Shown: one piece after another, positions 5,665 through 11,292 of the stretch | Numbering within the stretch: the first letter of the stretch is position 1 | How the letters are laid out: each line of letters starts with the position of its first letter | Translations under genes and position numbers: made by a program | Notes under the pieces: generated by a model | What the model saw: only the letters and a program-made list of their open reading frames with translations | Databases searched by the model: none | What the model was told of the DNA's origin: nothing | Source of the DNA: Bacteroidota bacterium | Lineage (GTDB): Bacteria; Bacteroidota; Bacteroidia; Bacteroidales; UBA12481 | Reading direction: 5' to 3' | DNA: 11,292 bases | Assembly: GCA_030592205.1 (NCBI GenBank) | Contig: JAUVKA010000080.1 | Span: 1 to 11,292, forward strand

Positions 5665-8046
5665 TTACAAAGTAGTATGCTTGAGAATAAACTTCAGGAT
5701 AGGTGTCGGATCATCGAGACTGTGTGGGTGATGTCCAATTCCGGGTTTGCGAATTACCTTAATTTCTCCCCCGTATTTTAGAATTTCAGCCTCAAATGGA
5801 TCAGTGTTTTCTGAAGGAGGAACCACATCATCTGCTTCCCCAATCACATGAATTAATGGTATTCCTGCCTCAGCAATTTTTCTTGCTTGACTTATAGGGG
5901 AGACAGCAATGGCATCCTGAAAGCTTTTACCACTAATTTCAAATGCATCAAGGAATCGTTTCCAATCTTCTTCACTACCTTTCCCTAATCTCTTCTCCCT
6001 GATCCCCGTTAATTGTTCCCCGTTCCCTGTTAACTTTCCTCCGGGCCAGCTTGTGCCGTCCAATACAGGTGCGTCAGCATAAATACAAGCTACTTTTTCA
6101 GGGTTTTCAGCAGCCCAGTTATATATAATTAGACCTCCCCTGCTCATCCCCTCGAGTACAACTTTCTCAGAGAAGTCCAGATTCTGCATTAATTGATAAA
6201 AACTGTTCCAACGACGGACTGCTTCCTTATTTCCATAAAGGGTGGAAACATCGCAGTACATAACATGATATCCTTTTTCCAGCAGGGCAAGATCGAGCTG
6301 GGGCTCATGCCCCCAGAAACGGGCACGCCAGATCCAGGGCCTCCCATCCGCCCGCTCTTCAGGAAGGACTATTTTACATGCCATACCCTGGAAGTTAAAG
6401 CTAAAAGCTTGGTAGCCATGAAAATCAAAAGAATACCTTTCCAAACGCAATGCATTTAGAGGATCTTCATCATCCTCAGGCATATAAATCAGATCATCCC
6501 GGAAATAGGAAGTGTTCATAGAATCCAGAATAGGATAGTGTACATCCAGGCGGGTTTGAAAATCCTCCCAGTTTTTATCCTCCTGATTACTCCACAAAGC
6601 TTCAGCCAGAGCAATTGTCCTGGGATAAATCTGGCGATCCAGAGATACCTCATTCCTGTCGATATGTATCCACATGTTAGCCTGAGCACCCAGAATGAAA
6701 GCTTCATGATCCTTGTCAAGTTCCTCAGGGACTGGATTGAAGGAGTAGATTTCCTCAACTGAAGTGGTACTGTGACTGTAATCAATGTAACAGTGAGAAG
6801 TAGGAGACATAACTACATTATGTCCCATATTGGCAGCTTCAATACCACACTGAATTCCTCGCCAGGACATCACAGCAGCACCTTTGGCCAGGCCTCCTTC
6901 CATGATTTCATCCCAACCAATTACTTTGCGGCCTTTGGAATGAATGTAACTAGTCATTCGGGATATAAAGTAGCTCTGTAACTCGTGTTCATTAGCCAGC
7001 CCTTCCTCTCTGATGCGTTTCTGGCATTCCGGGCAATTTTCCCAGTTATGTTTGGGAGCTTCATCTCCCCCAATATGAATGTATTCTGATGGGAAGATTT
7101 CGATTACCTCATCGATTACATTTTCCAGGAATTCAAAAACTTCCTCTTTCCCGGCACACAGTATATCCTGCGTAATTCCCGGGCCTGAAAAGAATGGGAA
7201 TATTTCAGTTGTTTTGCCGGTGCAGGATAATTCCGGAAAGGCTGTAAAAATCTCACTTGAATGGCCGGGCATTTCTATTTCCGGAACCAAAGTAACATGT
7301 CTGTCAGCAGCATATGCTACCAGTTCTTTCATCTCTTCCTGGGTATAAAATCCACCTTTTTGGTTTGTGTATTTAGGAGCGTATTGGGCACATTTTTCTG
7401 TTAGCTCGGGATATTTTTTGATTTCCAGTCTCCATCCCTGGTCATCCGTAAGATGAAGATGGAGAACATTCATCTTGTAAAATGAAAGCAGATCGATTTG
7501 CTTCCTGAGGTATTCAACTTGCAAAAAAGTACGACTACAATCTAACATCAGGCCCCTCCATTGAAATTCAGGTTGATCCTTGATCAGTACTGCTGGAATC
7601 TTGTTTTCATCATCACTAGTCTCGAGCAACTGCCTGATAGTTTGAAAGGCATAAAATACTCCTGCAGGGCCGCCTGCAATAATTTCAACACCGAATGTTC
7701 CAACTTCAAGTTTATACCGGCCTTCCTGATCCTTCCATTCAGGAATTTGTGCAATTAATATTGTATTATCCCTTCTATCCGGATTATCAGTATATCCTGA
7801 TTCTAAGTCCATTCCAAGCCACTCAACAAAAATGTCAATCTCTTTCTTGTAATCTTCATAATCACCAAAAACAACAATTTTGGTTTCGGGCTTGATTTTT
7901 AAAGTACCCATCCCTATTTCCATTTTTTGAGGAGTTGGGATCAAGCTGTAATTTGTTAATTCGGTATTAGTGCAATTTGTCAGGAAAAACCCGAGAATGC
8001 AAAATAGTAGTATTGATTTGATTTTCATTTTTTTCGAGATTTTCAT
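5665..8046 (-). CDS. Lipoprotein GH20 beta-N-acetylhexosaminidase fused to a C-terminal alpha/beta-hydrolase
   Basis: This 793-residue protein starts with a lipoprotein signal whose lipobox is LTNC (lipidated Cys25). A GH20b-like domain covers about 31-160. The GH20 catalytic barrel (about 160-510) carries R164, HLHLTDDQGWR (196-206), the HIGGDEA motif with D328 and E329 as the substrate-assisted catalytic pair, W378, W395, Y420/D422 and W459. All expected active-site residues are there, so it should remove terminal GlcNAc or GalNAc from glycans. After a linker, about 535-793 forms an alpha/beta-hydrolase with RPWIWRARFWGHEPQ (569-583), nucleophile Ser635 in GMSRGG, an acid in GEADD (736-740) and His772/773. 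This second unit resembles hydrolases usually found alone; its substrate is unknown, with esterase activity on a glycan substituent a guess. Residues about 671-688 come from a low-complexity repeat. Start: M1 or M7. It should be surface- or periplasm-anchored. Confidence 0.9.
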   Translation of the reverse strand: MKISKKMKIKSILLFCILGFFLTNCTNTELTNYSLIPTPQKMEIGMGTLKIKPETKIVVFGDYEDYKKEIDIFVEWLGMDLESGYTDNPDRRDNTILIAQIPEWKDQEGRYKLEVGTFGVEIIAGGPAGVFYAFQTIRQLLETSDDENKIPAVLIKDQPEFQWRGLMLDCSRTFLQVEYLRKQIDLLSFYKMNVLHLHLTDDQGWRLEIKKYPELTEKCAQYAPKYTNQKGGFYTQEEMKELVAYAADRHVTLVPEIEMPGHSSEIFTAFPELSCTGKTTEIFPFFSGPGITQDILCAGKEEVFEFLENVIDEVIEIFPSEYIHIGGDEAPKHNWENCPECQKRIREEGLANEHELQSYFISRMTSYIHSKGRKVIGWDEIMEGGLAKGAAVMSWRGIQCGIEAANMGHNVVMSPTSHCYIDYSHSTTSVEEIYSFNPVPEELDKDHEAFILGAQANMWIHIDRNEVSLDRQIYPRTIALAEALWSNQEDKNWEDFQTRLDVHYPILDSMNTSYFRDDLIYMPEDDEDPLNALRLERYSFDFHGYQAFSFNFQGMACKIVLPEERADGRPWIWRARFWGHEPQLDLALLEKGYHVMYCDVSTLYGNKEAVRRWNSFYQLMQNLDFSEKVVLEGMSRGGLIIYNWAAENPEKVACIYADAPVLDGTSWPGGKLTGNGEQLTGIREKRLGKGSEEDWKRFLDAFEISGKSFQDAIAVSPISQARKIAEAGIPLIHVIGEADDVVPPSENTDPFEAEILKYGGEIKVIRKPGIGHHPHSLDDPTPILKFILKHTTL
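5985..6037. repeat. GTTCCC/GGGAAC-rich degenerate short-period repeat inside the hydrolase domain
   Basis: On the + strand this stretch is a string of variants of one short phrase: GATCCCCGTTAATTG, TTCCCCG, TTCCCTG, TTAAC, with a preceding TTCTCCCT. On the coding strand it reads as GTTAACAGGGAAC-like phrases. It encodes about 18 low-complexity residues (K-L-T-G-N-G-E-Q-L-T-G..., residues about 671-688 of the GH20-hydrolase protein) without shifting the frame. It lies between the SWPGG and GSEEDW segments of the alpha/beta-hydrolase, probably in a surface loop. Confidence 0.55.
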
Positions 8047-8238
8047 GATTAATTGGGGCTATATGTTCAGGTAATTCAGGTGATTTTATGTAACCCATTT
8101 TGTAACTTTTTTATTATCCGTCACCCTACGTAAACTTTTTAGTCCCTCTGTTCCCACGTCCTTCCGTCCCCTCTTTTGTCACCTGTCATTCGTCACCTCG
8201 GCGAAGCCGATCCCGAATTTTTTCGGGACGTCACTTCT
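8047..8238. repeat. Intergenic region with CGTCAC/GTCCC short-phrase repeats and two adjacent hairpins
   Basis: This 192-bp gap between the DUF4197 gene and the GH20-hydrolase gene holds no ORF. From about 8114 onward it is rich in variants of one phrase: CCGTCACC, TAGTCCC, CCGTCCCC, TTGTCACC, TGTCATT, CGTCACC and CGTCACTT. Within it are two adjoining perfect hairpins: TCGGC-GAA-GCCGA at 8198-8210, and TCCCGAA-TTTT-TTCGGGA at 8211-8228. The second hairpin lies 10 bp beyond the DUF4197 stop and could end that transcript, but no U-tract follows on the minus strand. No clear promoter for the GH20-hydrolase gene was found here. Confidence 0.6.
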
Positions 8239-8997
8239 TCACGAGTCTTGTTGTCCAAAAACTCTCCTTAGCAGGTCGCTTGTGCGTGCACTGATATCGG
8301 TACGGATCTTCTTTTCCTGATCTTCTACTTTTATAAACAGACCTTTAAGTGCTTGGGATGTAACATATTCATCCAGAGGGATTTCCACTTTGGCTACACC
8401 TAATAATTTCCCAGCTATTGAACCCGCAAATTTATTCCACTTACCGGTAACTTCATTCCAGCTCTTGCTGGCTGAAACGCCTGCTACGATAGGCTTATCA
8501 AGGGATCCCTGTACGATAGGTTTGTACAATCCTACCAGTTGGTTGAAAGTTTTCTCTTTAAGATAATGGATTGCGGCTGTATCCGTACCCTTCAGGATTC
8601 CCCATGCATCTGCTATACTCATTGAGGTGATGGCATTAGTCAGGTTTGGTTTGGCTTGTGGTGCTGCATCCTCGGCCGAACGGTTTATCTGAAGAACCAC
8701 ATCTTCGATCATTTTATCCAAACCTGGAACTTTTTTAGCATATTCAATTATTTCAGCAGTTTGCGGCGGGAGATTAATTTTCATTAGTGAATCCAGGTAG
8801 TATCCATCCGTTTTATTGAGTTGGGTAACAGCTTTCTCAGCTCCAATTTTCAGTGCTTCTTTCAGCCCTTGGGCTACCTGTTGCGAAGTCAAAGGAGTTT
8901 CCGATTCAATAACTGTGGTAGCTACCTGGGTTAATATATCACAGGAAGACAAAATGGTTAATAATGATATCACCAGCACTTTTGCAATTATTTTCAT
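8239..8997 (-). CDS. DUF4197 family lipoprotein
   Basis: This 252-residue protein begins with a lipoprotein signal: basic MKIIAK, a hydrophobic stretch, then lipobox LSSC with the lipidated cysteine at 19. The remaining sequence matches the DUF4197 pattern: an early GLKEALKIGAEKAV helix, DGYYLDSLMKINLPPQ, a central NRSAEDAAPQAKP segment, ITSMSIADAWGILKGTDTAAIHYLKEKT, and a C-terminal ALKGLFIKVEDQEKKIRTD. The family's function is not known; members are mostly predicted periplasmic or envelope proteins. The start at 8997 is chosen because it places the signal peptide at the N-terminus. An in-frame ATG at 9045 would add 16 polar residues and lies inside a low-complexity repeat, so it is unlikely. 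The gene follows the outer-membrane protein gene on the same strand with 82 bp between them, and may be expressed with it. Confidence 0.85.
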   Translation of the reverse strand: MKIIAKVLVISLLTILSSCDILTQVATTVIESETPLTSQQVAQGLKEALKIGAEKAVTQLNKTDGYYLDSLMKINLPPQTAEIIEYAKKVPGLDKMIEDVVLQINRSAEDAAPQAKPNLTNAITSMSIADAWGILKGTDTAAIHYLKEKTFNQLVGLYKPIVQGSLDKPIVAGVSASKSWNEVTGKWNKFAGSIAGKLLGVAKVEIPLDEYVTSQALKGLFIKVEDQEKKIRTDISARTSDLLRRVFGQQDS

Positions 8998-9034
8998 ATT
9001 TTGATCATATTTATAGTACAATAAACTAATTTTT

Positions 9035-9080
9035 CCATTACCCATTCACCATTAACAATTAACCATTTATAATTGATAAT
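9035..9080. repeat. AT-rich CCATTAAC-type short-phrase repeat between the two envelope genes
   Basis: Successive variants of one phrase run from about 9035: CCATTAC, CCATTCACC, ATTAACAATT, AACCATTTATAATT, GATAATTA. The block ends on the stop codon of the outer-membrane protein gene (9080-9082) and starts about 38 bp upstream of the DUF4197 start. It resembles the other short-phrase repeats of the window in style but not in sequence. Confidence 0.5.
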
Positions 9081-10144
9081 TACATCTCATAAACCATGCT
9101 CAATCCATAAAATCGGTGAGCCGGGATATTTCTGAATTGACCGTGAGGATTTATTCCCAGATAGAAGCGCAAATATAGACCAAGATAGGATGCTTTTTCG
9201 TCTTTTATTCGATAACGCCACCCCAAATAACCATTGACAGAAGGAACATGTTTAATACCCGGGTTCACTTCAAGTGGCCCGGAAGATGAGGCTGGATTAT
9301 AGATATAATATGGATAATTGTATCGCAGCCTGTTTCTGATCTCAAATGAAAAAACAGTAGTGAATTTTGGGCTGCGAATTAATTCAGAAGGTCCGTGCCA
9401 CTGATATTGTATATACCATTCCATCCTGTTTTCTGATGGTGTAAGCTTTGATGTATCACCCTCTGCCCCCCGCATGCTGTATAAGCCATTAGATTTGTTA
9501 TACAAGAATTTGGTTCCAAGCTTAAAAGAATGATTGGTTTCCTGTTTCCCGTTTTCGTCATTGATTGTCAGAGATATCTCGGCAGTATTACTTGTGGCGT
9601 TGACTCTGGTAATAGGAAATCCAGCTTCCTTTCTGTAAATGGTTATTTCATCCCCAATGTGAGAACTTTCATGAAAATATGGAATGAAACTTATGGAAGC
9701 ATTTTTTACAAAACCCAGGTTTAGTACGTGCAAGTAGTTAATTTCCAGTACTCCAAGTCTGTAATCTGTATTGATCACAGGGTGGGTAATAGGTTCTGTA
9801 AAATCCAGCAAGAGGCTCACTGAAATTGGTACAGAAAGGGCAAGTTTGGATCCAGAATTTGGTCCTGCAATATTCCATGTCAAAAGGGGAATCTCAGTTC
9901 CTGTTACAGATTCGATATATAGTGCAAAAGCTGAGTTTCGGTCAGGATTGAGGTTATAATCACTCATCAACGATCCGAAGCCAAGATTAGATTCTGTGTT
10001 TGGAGAATACATATCGGAAAGAAAGTATTTTCCAAAATCACGTTGTTCGAAAAGCTTGATGTTACTAAAGTTTTGAGAAAAAAGTTGAGAAGGGAGTATA
10101 ATAAGGAGTAATCCAAGAAATCGAAATGATTTTTTTTTGTACAT
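9080..10144 (-). CDS. Predicted outer-membrane protein, DUF1207-like
   Basis: This 354-residue protein has a Sec signal peptide (MYKKKSFRF, a hydrophobic core, then LFSQ with likely cleavage after residue 23 or 24). The body alternates hydrophobic and polar residues with many aromatics, as in an outer-membrane beta-barrel. Two blocks recall the DUF1207 family: IPYFHESSHIGDE at 154-166 and LRFYLGINPHGQFRNIP at 325-341. The His/Ser/Asp-rich first block could be functional, but no reaction is known for the family. The protein ends YGLSMVYEM, not with the terminal aromatic residue common in barrels. It is probably the first gene of a two-gene unit with the DUF4197 lipoprotein downstream. The family call is from remembered motifs, so confidence is moderate; localisation is more secure than family name. 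Confidence 0.65.
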   Translation of the reverse strand: MYKKKSFRFLGLLLIILPSQLFSQNFSNIKLFEQRDFGKYFLSDMYSPNTESNLGFGSLMSDYNLNPDRNSAFALYIESVTGTEIPLLTWNIAGPNSGSKLALSVPISVSLLLDFTEPITHPVINTDYRLGVLEINYLHVLNLGFVKNASISFIPYFHESSHIGDEITIYRKEAGFPITRVNATSNTAEISLTINDENGKQETNHSFKLGTKFLYNKSNGLYSMRGAEGDTSKLTPSENRMEWYIQYQWHGPSELIRSPKFTTVFSFEIRNRLRYNYPYYIYNPASSSGPLEVNPGIKHVPSVNGYLGWRYRIKDEKASYLGLYLRFYLGINPHGQFRNIPAHRFYGLSMVYEM

Positions 10145-10199
10145 AAATTAGCAGATGTGGTGACAAGGTACAAAAAAAAGCGCCTCATCAATTTCCTCC

Positions 10200-10213
10200 T
10201 TTGGTCGACCAAA
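10200..10213. promoter_or_regulatory. Perfect 14-bp palindrome, possible operator
   Basis: TTTGGTCGACCAAA is identical to its reverse complement over all 14 bases, with no loop, the form expected for a site bound by a dimeric regulator. It lies 55 bp upstream of the outer-membrane protein start and about 180 bp upstream of the C10 propeptide start. No regulator gene is present in the window to assign to it. Confidence 0.35.
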
Positions 10214-10361
10214 AAATGCAGAACATCTCCTAAAATAGACCTTTGATATAAAAAATGTTAATGGTTTAGTCTGCTTGATACATTATTGGGGAGGAATAGG
10301 TAAGTTTAACGGAAATCGTGTTTGACAAAAAATGAGCCCGATTTTTTGATCATTGGCCAGT

Positions 10362-10369
10362 TACTTTTG
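10362..10369 (+). promoter_or_regulatory. Possible -7 promoter element of the C10 propeptide gene
   Basis: TACTTTTG matches the Bacteroidota TAnnTTTG consensus and would start transcription about 20 bases before the ATG at 10396. The nearest TTTG (10345-10348) is only 13 bases upstream, shorter than the usual spacing, and another (10321-10324) is too far, so the -33 box is unclear. Confidence 0.3.
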
Positions 10370-10395
10370 ACCAGGTTTAATTAATTTTTACAAAG

Positions 10396-10833
10396 ATGAA
10401 AGCAATAAGATTTAAAGGAGCCTTAATTTTTAGTTTGATAATTGCTTTGTGCATTTCTGGTAATTCATATGCTAAGGAAGTGAGCAGAGAAAAAGCAATC
10501 CAGATTGCAAAATCTATTGCAAACAATCGTTTCCCAGCAAATTGGGCTAATAACAAGGCCAATATCAGTATTCATACCTACCTAAAATCGGATTATCCTT
10601 TCTATGTCTGCGATGTGGATAGAGGCGGATTTGTTTTGGTTTCCCGTGATGACAGATGTCCGCCAGTATTAGGATTCTCCTTTGAGGGCAGCTTTTCAAC
10701 TGAACTATCCAACGCTCCGGCTTCGCTGAAGAGCTATTTTGAAGATTTAAAAACAGCTTGTGGAGCTTATATACGAGGAGAAGCCTCTTATCCTTTGGTA
10801 GGAGAACTTTGGGATAAACTTTCATTGAAATAA
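10396..10833 (+). CDS. Secreted Spi/C10 peptidase propeptide domain, ended by an in-frame stop
   Basis: This 145-residue protein has a Sec signal peptide (MKAIRFKG, a hydrophobic stretch, likely cleavage after NSYA at 26). The mature part matches the Spi protease-inhibitor/propeptide domain of C10 (streptopain-type) cysteine peptidases: EVSREKAIQIAKSIANN, then PFYVCDVDRGGFVLVSRDD (68-86), VLGFSFEGSF (91-100) and ASLKSYFEDL. In full peptidases this domain keeps the enzyme inactive until it is cleaved. Here TAA at 10831-10833 ends the frame, yet the same frame continues directly into a C10 catalytic domain. Either this is the front part of a broken gene, or it is a stand-alone Spi-type inhibitor with a separately translated partner. 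The start is supported by the signal peptide; no strong ribosome-binding site is seen. Confidence 0.8.
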   Translation: MKAIRFKGALIFSLIIALCISGNSYAKEVSREKAIQIAKSIANNRFPANWANNKANISIHTYLKSDYPFYVCDVDRGGFVLVSRDDRCPPVLGFSFEGSFSTELSNAPASLKSYFEDLKTACGAYIRGEASYPLVGELWDKLSLK

Positions 10834-11292
10834 TCTATAAAGACTGAAAAAAGCTTATTTATTCCAGCCCTGATGACCACAAAATGGAAAGTAGATAGTA
10901 GTTTTTGTTCTGAATTTCCAGCTGGGGCTATGGCAAATGCCTCAGTTGCTATAACTATGGGACAGATATTCAGGTATTTTGAGTATCCGGAAATGGGGTT
11001 TGGTGAGTATTGCTATCTATATGGTCCGGCAGATGAAGAAGTTTGCGGATATTTTGGAGATCATACTTTTGATTATTCGAGTATGCCTGATGAAAGTGCC
11101 AGTGTTGAAGTAGAAAACCTATTATATTTCATGGCAGTTTCATGCCGACTGCAGCCCGAAGGTGGTGACTTGTTCACTTTCAGGGAGACCTTGCCTATGC
11201 ATTTTTTCTATAGTAACAACATGCGTAAGGTTGAGTATTGGCAACATAATTTTATCCCAATGCTCAAGCATCAGCTATCAATGAATCGGCCT
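10834..11292 (+). pseudogene. C10 peptidase catalytic domain fragment, nucleophile Cys replaced by Ser (runs off window)
   Basis: In the same frame as the preceding propeptide, right after its stop codon, the sequence stays open to the window end (153 codons). It reads as the catalytic domain of a C10 peptidase: MTTKW (from 10873), then ASVAITMGQIFRYFEYP where active members have the pattern GCVATAMAQIMKYxxYP, then the MPDESA, NLLYFMA and MLKHQLSMNRP blocks. At the nucleophile position the codon is TCA (10942-10944), Ser instead of Cys. The His region lies beyond the window. With the in-frame stop and the lost nucleophile, active protease is unlikely from this copy. Translation might restart at ATG 10873, but that product would lack a signal peptide. 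A sequencing error could explain the stop but not easily both changes. Confidence 0.7.

Larger units (their letters stand above)
10145..10395. other. Divergent intergenic region
   Basis: This 251-bp region separates the minus-strand outer-membrane protein gene from the plus-strand C10 propeptide gene, so both upstream regions lie here. It holds no ORF of note. Notable contents are a perfect 14-bp palindrome at 10200-10213, A/T runs, and a possible -7 element at 10362-10369 for the rightward gene. No convincing promoter was found for the leftward gene. Confidence 0.6.

Noticed and set aside
6516..6785. 89-residue minus-strand ORF inside the GH20-hydrolase gene
   Set aside because: It is an alternative frame of a well-supported coding region with no independent signal.
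8998..9045. Longer start for the DUF4197 lipoprotein at 9045
   Set aside because: The added 16 residues would precede a complete lipoprotein signal and are encoded partly by a low-complexity repeat.
10377..10562. Minus-strand ORF overlapping the C10 propeptide start
   Set aside because: It is antisense to a gene with a clear signal peptide and Spi domain, and extends only because of local AT-rich composition.

Overview
The window looks like chromosomal DNA from a member of the Bacteroidota, probably an anaerobic or facultative Bacteroidales/Marinilabiliales-type organism. The reasons are moderate-to-low GC, start codons without clear Shine-Dalgarno sequences, a TAnnTTTG-type -7 promoter element, two lipoproteins with short LTNC/LSSC lipoboxes, a GH20 hexosaminidase of the Bacteroidetes type, DUF4197 and DUF1207-like envelope proteins, and a C10 (streptopain-type) peptidase preceded by a Spi-type propeptide. 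This assignment is inferred from gene content and has not been tested by a search.

Layout. Positions 1-3670 (+ strand) hold a tightly packed qmoABC-like cluster. It starts with the C-terminal end of QmoA, followed by complete QmoB (4-bp ATGA overlap) and QmoC (2-bp gap). Together these form a quinone-interacting, membrane-bound FAD/Fe-S oxidoreductase related to heterodisulfide reductase. A tandem-repeat hairpin separates it from a convergent minus-strand pair: a CoA-acylating aldehyde dehydrogenase (4088-5518) and a small STAS-domain protein (3728-4048). A good Bacteroidota-type promoter lies upstream of the dehydrogenase. Next on the minus strand is a 793-residue lipoprotein (5665-8046) that fuses a GH20 beta-N-acetylhexosaminidase to a serine alpha/beta-hydrolase. 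Then come a DUF4197 lipoprotein (8239-8997) and a predicted outer-membrane protein (9080-10144), which appear to form a pair. After a 250-bp divergent intergenic region with a perfect 14-bp palindrome, the + strand carries a secreted Spi/C10 propeptide (10396-10833). An in-frame stop separates it from a C10 peptidase catalytic domain (10834 to the window end) whose nucleophile position reads Ser instead of Cys.

How the genes work together. QmoABC should pass electrons between the quinone pool and a cytoplasmic partner. The classical partner is APS reductase (AprBA), but no apr or sat gene is visible here. The aldehyde dehydrogenase/STAS pair is cytoplasmic fermentation or aldehyde metabolism. 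The remaining genes concern the cell envelope: amino-sugar glycan breakdown, an outer-membrane protein and lipoprotein pair, and a degenerate protease.

The most distinctive structural theme is a set of short-phrase degenerate repeats (units of about 6-8 bp, or 15 bp) of unrelated sequence. They are scattered between genes (3670-3708, about 8114-8238, 9035-9080) and also appear in frame inside qmoC (3141-3170) and inside the GH20-hydrolase gene (about 5985-6037). No RNA genes, insertion sequences or CRISPR arrays were recognised.
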